Shown here: piece by piece, positions 6,938-11,667 of the stretch | How the letters are laid out: each line of letters opens with the position of its first letter | Position numbering within the stretch: position 1 is the first letter of the stretch | NCBI GenBank assembly: GCA_945917385.1 | Contig: CAMEHJ010000014.1 | Location: forward strand, 1 to 11,667 | Direction of reading: 5' to 3' | Length of the DNA stretch: 11,667 nt | DNA from: an uncultured bacterium | Lineage (GTDB): Bacteria > Bacillota_A > Clostridia > Oscillospirales > Oscillospiraceae | Made by a program: the position numbers and the translations under genes | The notes under the pieces: generated by a model | Told to the model about the DNA's origin: nothing | What the model saw: the letters and a program-made list of their open reading frames with translations, nothing else | Databases searched by the model: none

Positions 6938-8158
6938 TTATTCTGCAATAACTGCCCTGAACATATCCACGATCTCCCTGCCGGAGGAAATGCTTTCGCG
7001 CTGCATGATAAACGCCTTGCCTATCTTGATAAGGGCACGCTCCATCGGGATGCGCTTTTCGGCGTCCTTCACGGAGGTGACCTCCATGACCTTCGAGTCG
7101 CCGACGACGCGGCGGATTATCTCGGTGCCGGCATAGCCCATGGAGTCTGCCATGACGGAGTCTATATACGCCTTCTTGAACGAGGGCGTCTTATAGAGTA
7201 CAAAGCTCACAAGGCTGTCGTACTTTGCACTGAGCTTTTCTCTCGTCAGGTCGTAGATATCCGCAATGGTTTTCTCAAGTGCCGAGATGGCCTGCTTCTC
7301 TTCGGGCATGGTGTAGACCTTGTTCGCCCAGGAGAAGTACAGATTGCCGATAACATTGCCTATGTCATAGCCCATGGGGCCGTAGAACGCAAACTCCGGG
7401 TCAAGCACCTTGAGCCCGTCGGCGTTTGCAAAGATGGATCCGGAATGGAGGTCGCCGTGGACAAGCGCCTGCGCGCAGTTCATAAAGCGGTCGCGCAGCT
7501 TTGCGACCTCGCAGTGCAGCGCCTCGTCCTTATAGAGGTTCTCTTCCACAAATTCCTCGTTTCCGGGAAAGACAATGTTCTTGTTCCTCTCGCGGTAGGG
7601 CACCGCCATATACGGCTCGGACAAGACAAGGTCCTCGGAGATGTCGCACAGCTCCGGATTTATGAAGAACTTCACGTTCTTTTTCTTCTCGTCGCTTGCC
7701 ATGACAAGGTCGGTCGTCGGGAACAGGGAATCGACAAGGAAGCTCGACATATTTTCCGCCAGATGTGCATAGACCCTGTTTGCCATCAGCTCCTTGCGCA
7801 AGTTTCCGTAGGCGGAGACATCCTCCATGGAGGTCGCCGCCATGACCTCGTCATAATAATACACCTCGGGGACATAGCCCGGCGCCAGTCTGCCCTCGAG
7901 CTGGAGAATGGTCGCCTCGATCTTGTTCCTGTACAAATCAAGAGGCCGGCCGGAGGAGCGCAGGAGCTTGTCCGCCTGCTTTATGATGACGGAGTGCCCG
8001 TCCTTCTTTGACCACACCTTGTACACATAGTTGATGTTGCCGTCACCGATCTCAATGCACTCGGTCTCCTCATCGGGTGCAAAGCGGTGAAGCACCTCGA
8101 CCGCGTACCTTTTGGCATCCTCAGGCTTCATAAGGAAAAACTCATTAAAATCGGGCAT
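6938..8158 (-). CDS. mtnK: S-methyl-5-thioribose kinase family (MtnK/DrdK-like)
   Basis: This 406-residue kinase with an aminoglycoside-phosphotransferase-like fold phosphorylates the C1 hydroxyl of methylthioribose or, in the DrdK type, 5-deoxyribose. Motifs (numbered from the chosen start) are the glycine loop GDGNINYVYKV (39-49), the ATP-site lysine K60 in VIIKQ, the catalytic loop HGDLHSGS (234-241) with D236, and the metal-binding DPEFAFYGPMGYDIGN (253-268). The whole catalytic stretch is typical of MTR kinase. The reading frame is open 57 bases further upstream to 8215, but AGGAG sits 7 bases before the ATG at 8158 and nothing supports the longer form. This is the first gene of block A, divergent from deoR across about 220 bases. 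No MTA/5'-deoxyadenosine nucleosidase gene is in the window, so the free sugar must come from a nucleosidase encoded elsewhere. Methylthioribose and 5-deoxyribose cannot be told apart by eye. Confidence 0.92.
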   Translation of the reverse strand: MPDFNEFFLMKPEDAKRYAVEVLHRFAPDEETECIEIGDGNINYVYKVWSKKDGHSVIIKQADKLLRSSGRPLDLYRNKIEATILQLEGRLAPGYVPEVYYYDEVMAATSMEDVSAYGNLRKELMANRVYAHLAENMSSFLVDSLFPTTDLVMASDEKKKNVKFFINPELCDISEDLVLSEPYMAVPYRERNKNIVFPGNEEFVEENLYKDEALHCEVAKLRDRFMNCAQALVHGDLHSGSIFANADGLKVLDPEFAFYGPMGYDIGNVIGNLYFSWANKVYTMPEEKQAISALEKTIADIYDLTREKLSAKYDSLVSFVLYKTPSFKKAYIDSVMADSMGYAGTEIIRRVVGDSKVMEVTSVKDAEKRIPMERALIKIGKAFIMQRESISSGREIVDMFRAVIAE

Positions 8159-8262
8159 ACATATTCTCCTTTTCTGTTCGTTGACCGCAGTTCGGTACAG
8201 AGCAACAGCGTCCAAACTGAGCCTTTAATAAATTGATAACTGCTATTGCGTTTTTTTGCTAA

Positions 8263-8276
8263 AAAAACATGTTTTT
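8263..8276. promoter_or_regulatory. 14-bp perfect palindrome AAAAACATGTTTTT
   Basis: This is a self-complementary AT-rich palindrome in the divergent region, on the mtnK side of the first TCTGTTGA site. It could be a dimeric regulator site or a bent-DNA element near the mtnK promoter. No regulator is assigned, and a chance AT palindrome is possible. Confidence 0.3.
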
Positions 8277-8277
8277 A

Positions 8278-8287
8278 TCTGTTGAAA
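8278..8287. promoter_or_regulatory. Candidate DeoR operator, site 1 (TCTGTTGAAA)
   Basis: The 10-base motif TCTGTTGAAA is identical to the minus-strand sequence at 11601-11610 in front of the transketolase block. Its first 8 bases recur inverted at 8342-8349. It lies on the mtnK side of the divergent region, so it is positioned to control block A. The assignment to this DeoR protein is inferred from location and repetition only. Confidence 0.4.
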
Positions 8288-8308
8288 ATGTTAAATTTAA
8301 GCGTGCTA

Positions 8309-8338
8309 TTGACTGGTGTTGTTGTCTTGATATATAAT
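8309..8338 (+). promoter_or_regulatory. Sigma-A type promoter of deoR
   Basis: TTGACT (8309-8314) and TATAAT (8333-8338) are separated by 18 bases, which is near consensus. Transcription should start at about 8345, leaving a leader of roughly 35 bases. The -10 box sits inside an inverted repeat TTGAT-ATATA-ATCAA (8327-8341), and a candidate operator core overlaps the start point. Repressor occupancy would block the promoter, consistent with autoregulation. Confidence 0.8.
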
Positions 8339-8341
8339 CAA

Positions 8342-8352
8342 TCAACAGAAAA
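8342..8352. promoter_or_regulatory. Candidate DeoR operator, site 2 (inverted TCTGTTGA)
   Basis: The plus strand reads TCAACAGAAAA, which is TTTTCTGTTGA on the minus strand, so its 8-base core is inverted relative to 8278-8285. It overlaps the predicted deoR transcription start, a typical repressor position. A weaker TTGTTGA follows at 8362-8368. Binding is inferred. Confidence 0.4.
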
Positions 8353-8379
8353 CCACTTTTTTTGTTGAGAGGTTATAAG

Positions 8380-9153
8380 ATGCTTAAAGTAGAAAGGCAG
8401 AAAATTATCCGCGGAGAGCTTCAGAAACAGGGCTTTGTGCTTGTCCCCGCCCTCGGAAAGCTCTTTAACTGCAGTGAAGAGACTATTCGCCGCGATCTCA
8501 AGGAGATGGAGAATAACGGCACGCTTGTAAGAACACACGGCGGGGCATACCAGGTTGAAAACTACGACAAGGGTTATCCGCTTGAGCTTCGCAAGTCCTA
8601 TATGCCCAGAACCAAGGCCAATCTCTCCAAGCTCGTCCTGAATGAGATCAAGGAAAACGACGTGCTTATGATTGATTCCAGCTCGACCTGCCTGTCGCTT
8701 ATGCAGGAGATCGTCGCAAGGCAGATGAACGTCACCGTCGTCACAAATTCTCTGGCGATATTCAACCTCTGCAACAAGGAAAAAACCGGGGTGAACCTCA
8801 TCTGCGTGGGCGGCGCGTTCAGGAGACGTACCTCATCCTTCGCCGACCCCAACACCGTTGAGGCACTGAGAAACTATCACGCGGACAAGGCATTTATAAG
8901 CTGTCCGAAGGTGACCATCGACTTCGGGCTTTCGGATAACCACATCAGCGAAGCCAATGTCAGAAAGCAGATGCTCCGCCAGTCGGAAAAGAAATACCTG
9001 CTCGCAGACCACACCAAGTTCGACGCCAGCGCGACCATCCCCTTTGAGGGGCTGGAGCAGCTCGACTTCATCGTGACCGACCACAAGCTCCCCGGAGAAT
9101 GGCTTGAATACGCAAAGCAGCACCGAATTACCATCCGCTACGCCGAGGAATGA
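8380..9153 (+). CDS. DeoR-family transcriptional repressor
   Basis: This 257-residue sugar-phosphate-responsive regulator has an N-terminal winged helix-turn-helix (about residues 3-57), with the family signature CSEETIRRDLKEMENNG followed by LVRTHGGA (49-56). The C-terminal DeoR sensor domain has a ribose-phosphate-isomerase-like fold and should bind a phosphorylated sugar. Its landmarks are DSSSTC (99-104), VVTNSLAIF (120-128), VGGAFRRRTSSF (143-154), SEANVRKQML (190-199) and LLADHTKFD (207-215). The ATG at 8380 has AGAGG about 8 bases upstream; an in-frame TTG at 8362 extends the frame but overlaps that site and adds nothing family-like. The gene is divergent from block A and convergent with block B. 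It is the only regulator in the window and the obvious controller of both, probably relieved by a ketose- or aldose-1-phosphate intermediate. That effector is inferred. Confidence 0.93.
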   Translation: MLKVERQKIIRGELQKQGFVLVPALGKLFNCSEETIRRDLKEMENNGTLVRTHGGAYQVENYDKGYPLELRKSYMPRTKANLSKLVLNEIKENDVLMIDSSSTCLSLMQEIVARQMNVTVVTNSLAIFNLCNKEKTGVNLICVGGAFRRRTSSFADPNTVEALRNYHADKAFISCPKVTIDFGLSDNHISEANVRKQMLRQSEKKYLLADHTKFDASATIPFEGLEQLDFIVTDHKLPGEWLEYAKQHRITIRYAEE

Positions 9154-9165
9154 TTTGCTTCATCC

Positions 9166-9208
9166 ACGGAGGATTAAGCCGCAGGGCTTAGTCCTCCGTT
9201 TTGTTTTT
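9166..9208 (+). terminator. Intrinsic terminator of deoR
   Basis: ACGGAGGATTAAGCC (9166-9180), loop GCAG and GGCTTAGTCCTCCGT (9185-9199) form a 15-bp stem with one G-U pair. A T-rich tail, TTTGTTTTT, ends at 9208. The hairpin begins 13 bases after the deoR stop codon. Read from the minus strand, the stem is followed by GGATGAAGC, not a U-run. It is therefore a poor intrinsic terminator for the convergent rpiB-like transcript, whose stop codon overlaps the tail. Confidence 0.9.
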
Positions 9209-9725
9209 AAAGAGACTGGTTCGGGTTCCATTCAAACTCTTCATACGGCAGCTCGTCCGGGCACCACACGGTGTTTCCGAGCATCGCGTCCTCCATCTCG
9301 GCTATCAGCTTCAGAGAGCCTTCGTGGTGCCCCGCGTCATAGGCGGTATTCAGCCAGACATCAACTATCTCAAGTATCTGCCAGCGCCCGCTCATCCTGC
9401 CGCCGAGGCAGAGAATGTTTGAGTCGTTATGCCTTCTCGTGAGGCGGGCAGCGTACGCATCCGTGACCATCGCCGCGCGGACGCCCTTGAACTTGTTGGC
9501 GGCAATGCTCATCCCGATGCCGGAGCCGCATATTAATATCCCGCGCTCCGCCTTTCCCGTTGATACCGCCGAGGCGACCCTCGCGGCATAGTAGGGATAC
9601 CTTGAAGGCTCCTCGTCGCTGCCGCAGTCCACATAGTCGATACCGCGCCCGTCGAGATACGCGATTATCGCCTGCTTTGCCTCAAAGCCGGAATCGTCAC
9701 AGCCTATGTAAATCGGCGCGCTCAT
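9207..9725 (-). CDS. RpiB/LacAB-family sugar-phosphate isomerase, divergent active site
   Basis: This 172-residue cytoplasmic aldose/ketose phosphate isomerase is about 20 residues longer than typical RpiB because of an acidic, aromatic C-terminal tail (about 148-172). Conserved features are the catalytic cysteine C66 in ILICGSGIGMSIAANK, the RRHNDSN segment with H99, and the late IVDVWL helix (120-125). Deviations stand out. The usual CDH near the N-terminus reads CDD (9-11). The C-terminal GRHxxR phosphate-binding segment of RpiB reads GHHEGS (132-137), so both expected arginines are absent. It may therefore act on a different sugar phosphate from ribose-5-phosphate. The start overlaps the stop of the transketolase C-subunit gene (ATGA), giving tight coupling in block B. 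It converges on deoR. The family is secure; substrate and the symbol rpiB are not. Confidence 0.85.
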   Translation of the reverse strand: MSAPIYIGCDDSGFEAKQAIIAYLDGRGIDYVDCGSDEEPSRYPYYAARVASAVSTGKAERGILICGSGIGMSIAANKFKGVRAAMVTDAYAARLTRRHNDSNILCLGGRMSGRWQILEIVDVWLNTAYDAGHHEGSLKLIAEMEDAMLGNTVWCPDELPYEEFEWNPNQSL

Positions 9726-10675
9726 TTGGAAAGCGCCTTTTTCATCGCAACGGCCGCCTCTGCTTTCTCCGCTATATCGGCCGCCGTGAGGTGATAGTGC
9801 TCCATCAGCGCGAGCGGGTCGCCGCTTCTGCCGAACACATCCCGGACACCGACTCTGAGTACGGGTACGGGGCAGTTCTCCGAAAGCGTCTCCGCGACGG
9901 CGCCGCCCAGACCGCCGAGAATGTTTGCTTCCTCTGCGGTGACGACGCAGCCGGTCACCTTCGCGCTCTCGATTATCGCCTGTTCGTCGAGGGGCTTTAT
10001 AGTGTGGATGTCAAGGATCCTCGCCTCGATGCCCTTTTCCTTCAGGATAACCAGCGCCTTGAGCGCCTCCTGAACCATAAGGCCGGTGGCGACGATGGTG
10101 ACGTCCCTGCCGTCTCCGATTTTGGCGGCCTTGCCAAGCTCGAACTTATATTCGGGGATGAAGTTTGTGACCTCGTCCACGTCGAGCCTGCCCAGACGCA
10201 TGAAGCACGGGCCGTCGTACTTCGCGATCGCCTTCGTCAGAAGGCGTGTCTCGTTTGCGTCGCAGGGGGAGAGCACCATCATGCCCGGAATCGCGCGCAT
10301 TGCCGCAAGGTCCTCAAGGCACTCGTGGGTTGCGCCGTCCTTGCCGACGGTCACGCCCGCGTGGGTGCCGATGACCTTTACGTTCAGATGGGGATACGCA
10401 AGGGAGTTACGTATCTGTTCAAACGCCCTGCCGGCGGTGAACATTGCAAAGGAGTTTACAAACACGGTCTTGCCGCAGGCGGCGAGCCCCGCCGCCATGC
10501 CGACCATGTTCGCCTCGGCAATGCCGACGTTGAAGGAGCGTTCGGGGTAGAGCGCGGCAAACTTCTCCGTGCGGGTGCAGCACCGGAGGTCTGCGTCCAT
10601 TACTATAATATTCTCGTCCGCGCCGATTTCGGCAAGTGCCTCGCCGTAGGCGGAACGTGTGGAAATTTTACTCAT
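9722..10675 (-). CDS. Transketolase, C-terminal subunit
   Basis: This 317-residue protein carries the pyrimidine-binding and C-terminal domains of transketolase as a separate polypeptide. The invariant catalytic glutamate is E54 in FNVGIAEANMVGMAAG. The DGATHECLEDLAAMR segment and the final domain (about 190-310, with the EEANILGGLGGAVAE turn) are typical. It must pair with the upstream N-terminal subunit to bind thiamine diphosphate at their interface and transfer two-carbon ketol units. The frame is open to 10735, but AGGAGG lies 9 bases before the ATG at 10675 and the family-like sequence begins there. That start overlaps the N-subunit stop by 8 bases (ATGAGTAA). Split transketolases often sit in dedicated sugar operons (for example apulose-4-phosphate transketolase), so the acceptor may be special. 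A deoxyxylulose-5-phosphate synthase is unlikely given the two-gene form. Confidence 0.93.
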   Translation of the reverse strand: MSKISTRSAYGEALAEIGADENIIVMDADLRCCTRTEKFAALYPERSFNVGIAEANMVGMAAGLAACGKTVFVNSFAMFTAGRAFEQIRNSLAYPHLNVKVIGTHAGVTVGKDGATHECLEDLAAMRAIPGMMVLSPCDANETRLLTKAIAKYDGPCFMRLGRLDVDEVTNFIPEYKFELGKAAKIGDGRDVTIVATGLMVQEALKALVILKEKGIEARILDIHTIKPLDEQAIIESAKVTGCVVTAEEANILGGLGGAVAETLSENCPVPVLRVGVRDVFGRSGDPLALMEHYHLTAADIAEKAEAAVAMKKALSK

Positions 10676-11537
10676 ATAAAGCGACCTCCTTTTCGCAAGC
10701 CTCAACCAGCGCATCCAGCTCCGCCGCGGCGGCAAGATACTGCTCGGTATTGGGGTCGTTGCCGTGCCACTCGTTGTTGTTCTCCATATAGGAAACGCCC
10801 TTGCCCTTCACGGTCTTTGCAATGATGACGGTCGGCCTGTCCGTGACCGCCTTTGCGCTTTCAAAGGCGCTGCTGAGAGCGGCGACATCGTGGCCGTCGC
10901 ACACGATGGCATTCCAGCCGAAGTCCTCGAACTTTCGGTCGATGGGATAGGGGGACATGATCTCCTCTATGGTGCCGTCTATCTGTATATTATTGTTGTC
11001 CACAACGGCGCAGAGATTGGAGAGCTTATAGTGGCCCGCTGCCATCGCAGCCTCCCACACCTGACCCTCCTGGATTTCGCCGTCGCCGAGAACGGCGTAA
11101 ACACGGTAGTCCTTCTTGTCTATCTTCCCCGCGAGCGCCATGCCCACAGCCGCCGAAATGCCCTGCCCGAGACTGCCGGTCGACATATCAACGCCCTTTA
11201 CATGGTGCATCTCCGCGTGGCCGGACATATGATATCTGATGTCTCTGAACTGGCTGAGGTCAGCCATGGGGAAATAGCCGCGCATCGCAAGGGCGGAATA
11301 GAGCGCCGGCGTGCAGTGGCCTTTACTGAGGACAAACCTGTCCCTGTCGGGCCAGTGCGGCTCTTCGGGTTTGATATTCATTACATTAAAATAAAGCACG
11401 GAAAGGATTTCGCACAGAGAAAGGGAGCCGCCGATGTGCCCTGACGTCGCGCGATATACCATTTCAAGTGCGCTCCTGCGCATTTTTGCGGCTGTCAGCG
11501 CAAGCTCAGCAGTCTTTTTTGCGGTGAGTTCTGCCAT
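10668..11537 (-). CDS. Transketolase, N-terminal (thiamine diphosphate-binding) subunit
   Basis: This 289-residue protein corresponds to the N-terminal, pyrophosphate-binding domain of transketolase. Motifs are SGHIGGSLS (32-40), LSKGH (70-74), GSLGQGISAAVG (121-132) and the thiamine diphosphate/Mg motif starting GDGEIQEG (151-158) and ending VVDNNNIQIDG (178-188). KTVKGKGVSYMENNNEWHG further on is also characteristic. It lacks the pyrimidine domain, which is supplied by the next gene, so it is one half of a split enzyme and not a truncation. AGGAGG lies 7 bases before the ATG. It is the first gene of block B (N-subunit, C-subunit, RpiB-like). About 120 bases upstream are visible before the window ends, with a TATAAT and a candidate DeoR site. 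Confidence 0.94.
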   Translation of the reverse strand: MAELTAKKTAELALTAAKMRRSALEMVYRATSGHIGGSLSLCEILSVLYFNVMNIKPEEPHWPDRDRFVLSKGHCTPALYSALAMRGYFPMADLSQFRDIRYHMSGHAEMHHVKGVDMSTGSLGQGISAAVGMALAGKIDKKDYRVYAVLGDGEIQEGQVWEAAMAAGHYKLSNLCAVVDNNNIQIDGTIEEIMSPYPIDRKFEDFGWNAIVCDGHDVAALSSAFESAKAVTDRPTVIIAKTVKGKGVSYMENNNEWHGNDPNTEQYLAAAAELDALVEACEKEVALYE

Positions 11538-11600
11538 AAAAGAGCCTCCTGTTTTTGTATCGTATCGGTTGGTGCTTCAAAAATGTGGGTTTTGTCCGAA

Positions 11601-11612
11601 TTTCAACAGAAA
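11601..11612. promoter_or_regulatory. Candidate DeoR operator, site 3, in front of the transketolase block
   Basis: The plus strand reads TTTCAACAGAAA, so the minus (coding) strand contains TCTGTTGAAA, a 10-base identity with site 1 at 8278-8287. It lies about 18 bases downstream of the minus-strand TATAAT at 11630-11635, close to the expected start point. That mirrors the position of site 2 relative to the deoR promoter. Shared control by DeoR is inferred. Confidence 0.4.
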
Positions 11613-11629
11613 TATGTAATATATTCCCA

Positions 11630-11635
11630 ATTATA
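11630..11635 (-). promoter_or_regulatory. Candidate -10 box of the transketolase block
   Basis: The minus strand reads TATAAT here, about 93 bases before the transketolase N-subunit start. I find no good -35 hexamer at 16-18 bases upstream, although a TG lies two bases before the box. The promoter call is tentative and rests on the perfect -10 and the AT-rich surroundings. Confidence 0.4.
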
Positions 11636-11667
11636 CGCAGAAAATACAGTAACTTCCTGTTTTCGGA

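Larger units (their letters stand above)
8159..8379. promoter_or_regulatory. Divergent control region between mtnK and deoR
   Basis: This 221-base AT-rich gap must hold promoters for both block A and deoR. The plus-strand promoter is clear (8309-8338). I could not find a convincing minus-strand -35/-10 pair for mtnK. The region holds two TCTGTTGA cores in opposite orientation (8278-8285 and 8342-8349), a related TTGTTGA (8362-8368), a 14-base palindrome AAAAACATGTTTTT (8263-8276) and a direct repeat of TGCTATTG (8241-8248 and 8304-8311). The leader in front of mtnK (8159 to about 8260) shows no S-box or other riboswitch architecture that I recognise. Confidence 0.75.

Noticed and set aside
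8159..8215. Upstream extension of mtnK to 8215
   Set aside because: AGGAG is correctly spaced for the ATG at 8158, and the extra 19 residues show no family resemblance.
8159..8300. SAM (S-box) riboswitch in front of mtnK, as in Bacillus mtnKA
   Set aside because: I looked for the conserved S-box helices and a following terminator in the leader and saw only a weak 4-bp hairpin.
10676..10735. Upstream extension of the transketolase C-subunit to 10735
   Set aside because: It lies within the N-subunit gene, while AGGAGG precedes the ATG at 10675, where the conserved domain begins.
9560..10825. 421-residue plus-strand open frame opposite the transketolase and rpiB-like genes
   Set aside because: The translation is arginine- and histidine-rich low-information sequence, wholly antisense to conserved genes with catalytic motifs.

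Overview
The window is a compact catabolic/salvage locus, most likely from a GC-rich clostridial Firmicute (Oscillospirales-like anaerobe). The evidence is GC-rich coding sequence with AT-rich gaps, strong AGGAGG-type ribosome binding sites, a DeoR repressor, a two-gene (split) transketolase, an iron-dependent alcohol dehydrogenase and a class II aldolase. The genus cannot be fixed from the sequence alone. No transporter, tRNA, rRNA, CRISPR array or insertion sequence is visible.

Layout. Ten of the eleven genes lie on the minus strand in two blocks, separated by one plus-strand regulator. Block A runs leftward from 8158 to 216: methylthioribose kinase-like MtnK, methylthioribose-1-phosphate isomerase-like MtnA, a 2-hydroxyacid dehydrogenase, an FGGY carbohydrate kinase, a class II aldolase, an Fe-dependent alcohol dehydrogenase and a methionine gamma-lyase-family PLP enzyme. 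The DeoR regulator (8380-9153, plus) is divergent from block A and ends in a strong intrinsic terminator. Block B runs leftward from 11537 to 9207: transketolase N-terminal subunit, transketolase C-terminal subunit and an RpiB-like isomerase, with overlapping start and stop codons. The left 215 bases carry stem-loops and a repeated palindromic motif but no gene.

How it fits together. MtnK, MtnA and a class II aldolase form the core of the DHAP shunt that disposes of 5-methylthioribose or 5-deoxyribose, the by-products of S-adenosylmethionine use. The sugar is phosphorylated at C1, isomerised to the 1-phospho-ketose, then cleaved to DHAP plus an aldehyde (methylthioacetaldehyde or acetaldehyde). 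The alcohol dehydrogenase is a natural sink for that aldehyde, and the PLP enzyme could handle the sulfur end. The FGGY kinase and 2-hydroxyacid dehydrogenase resemble in family and pairing YoaC/YoaD of Bacillus subtilis, whose operon belongs to the SAM-responsive S-box regulon. Their place between the shunt isomerase and the aldolase suggests they work on the same metabolites, by a step not known to me. Block B would return carbon to the pentose phosphate pool or act on a related sugar phosphate.

Regulation. A near-consensus sigma-A promoter drives deoR. A 10-base motif, TCTGTTGAAA, occurs in the deoR/mtnK divergent region and again just downstream of a TATAAT box in front of block B, and an inverted 8-base core lies at the predicted deoR start site. 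This suggests one DeoR repressor controlling both blocks. Function calls rest on motifs recognised by eye; substrate specificity is inference.
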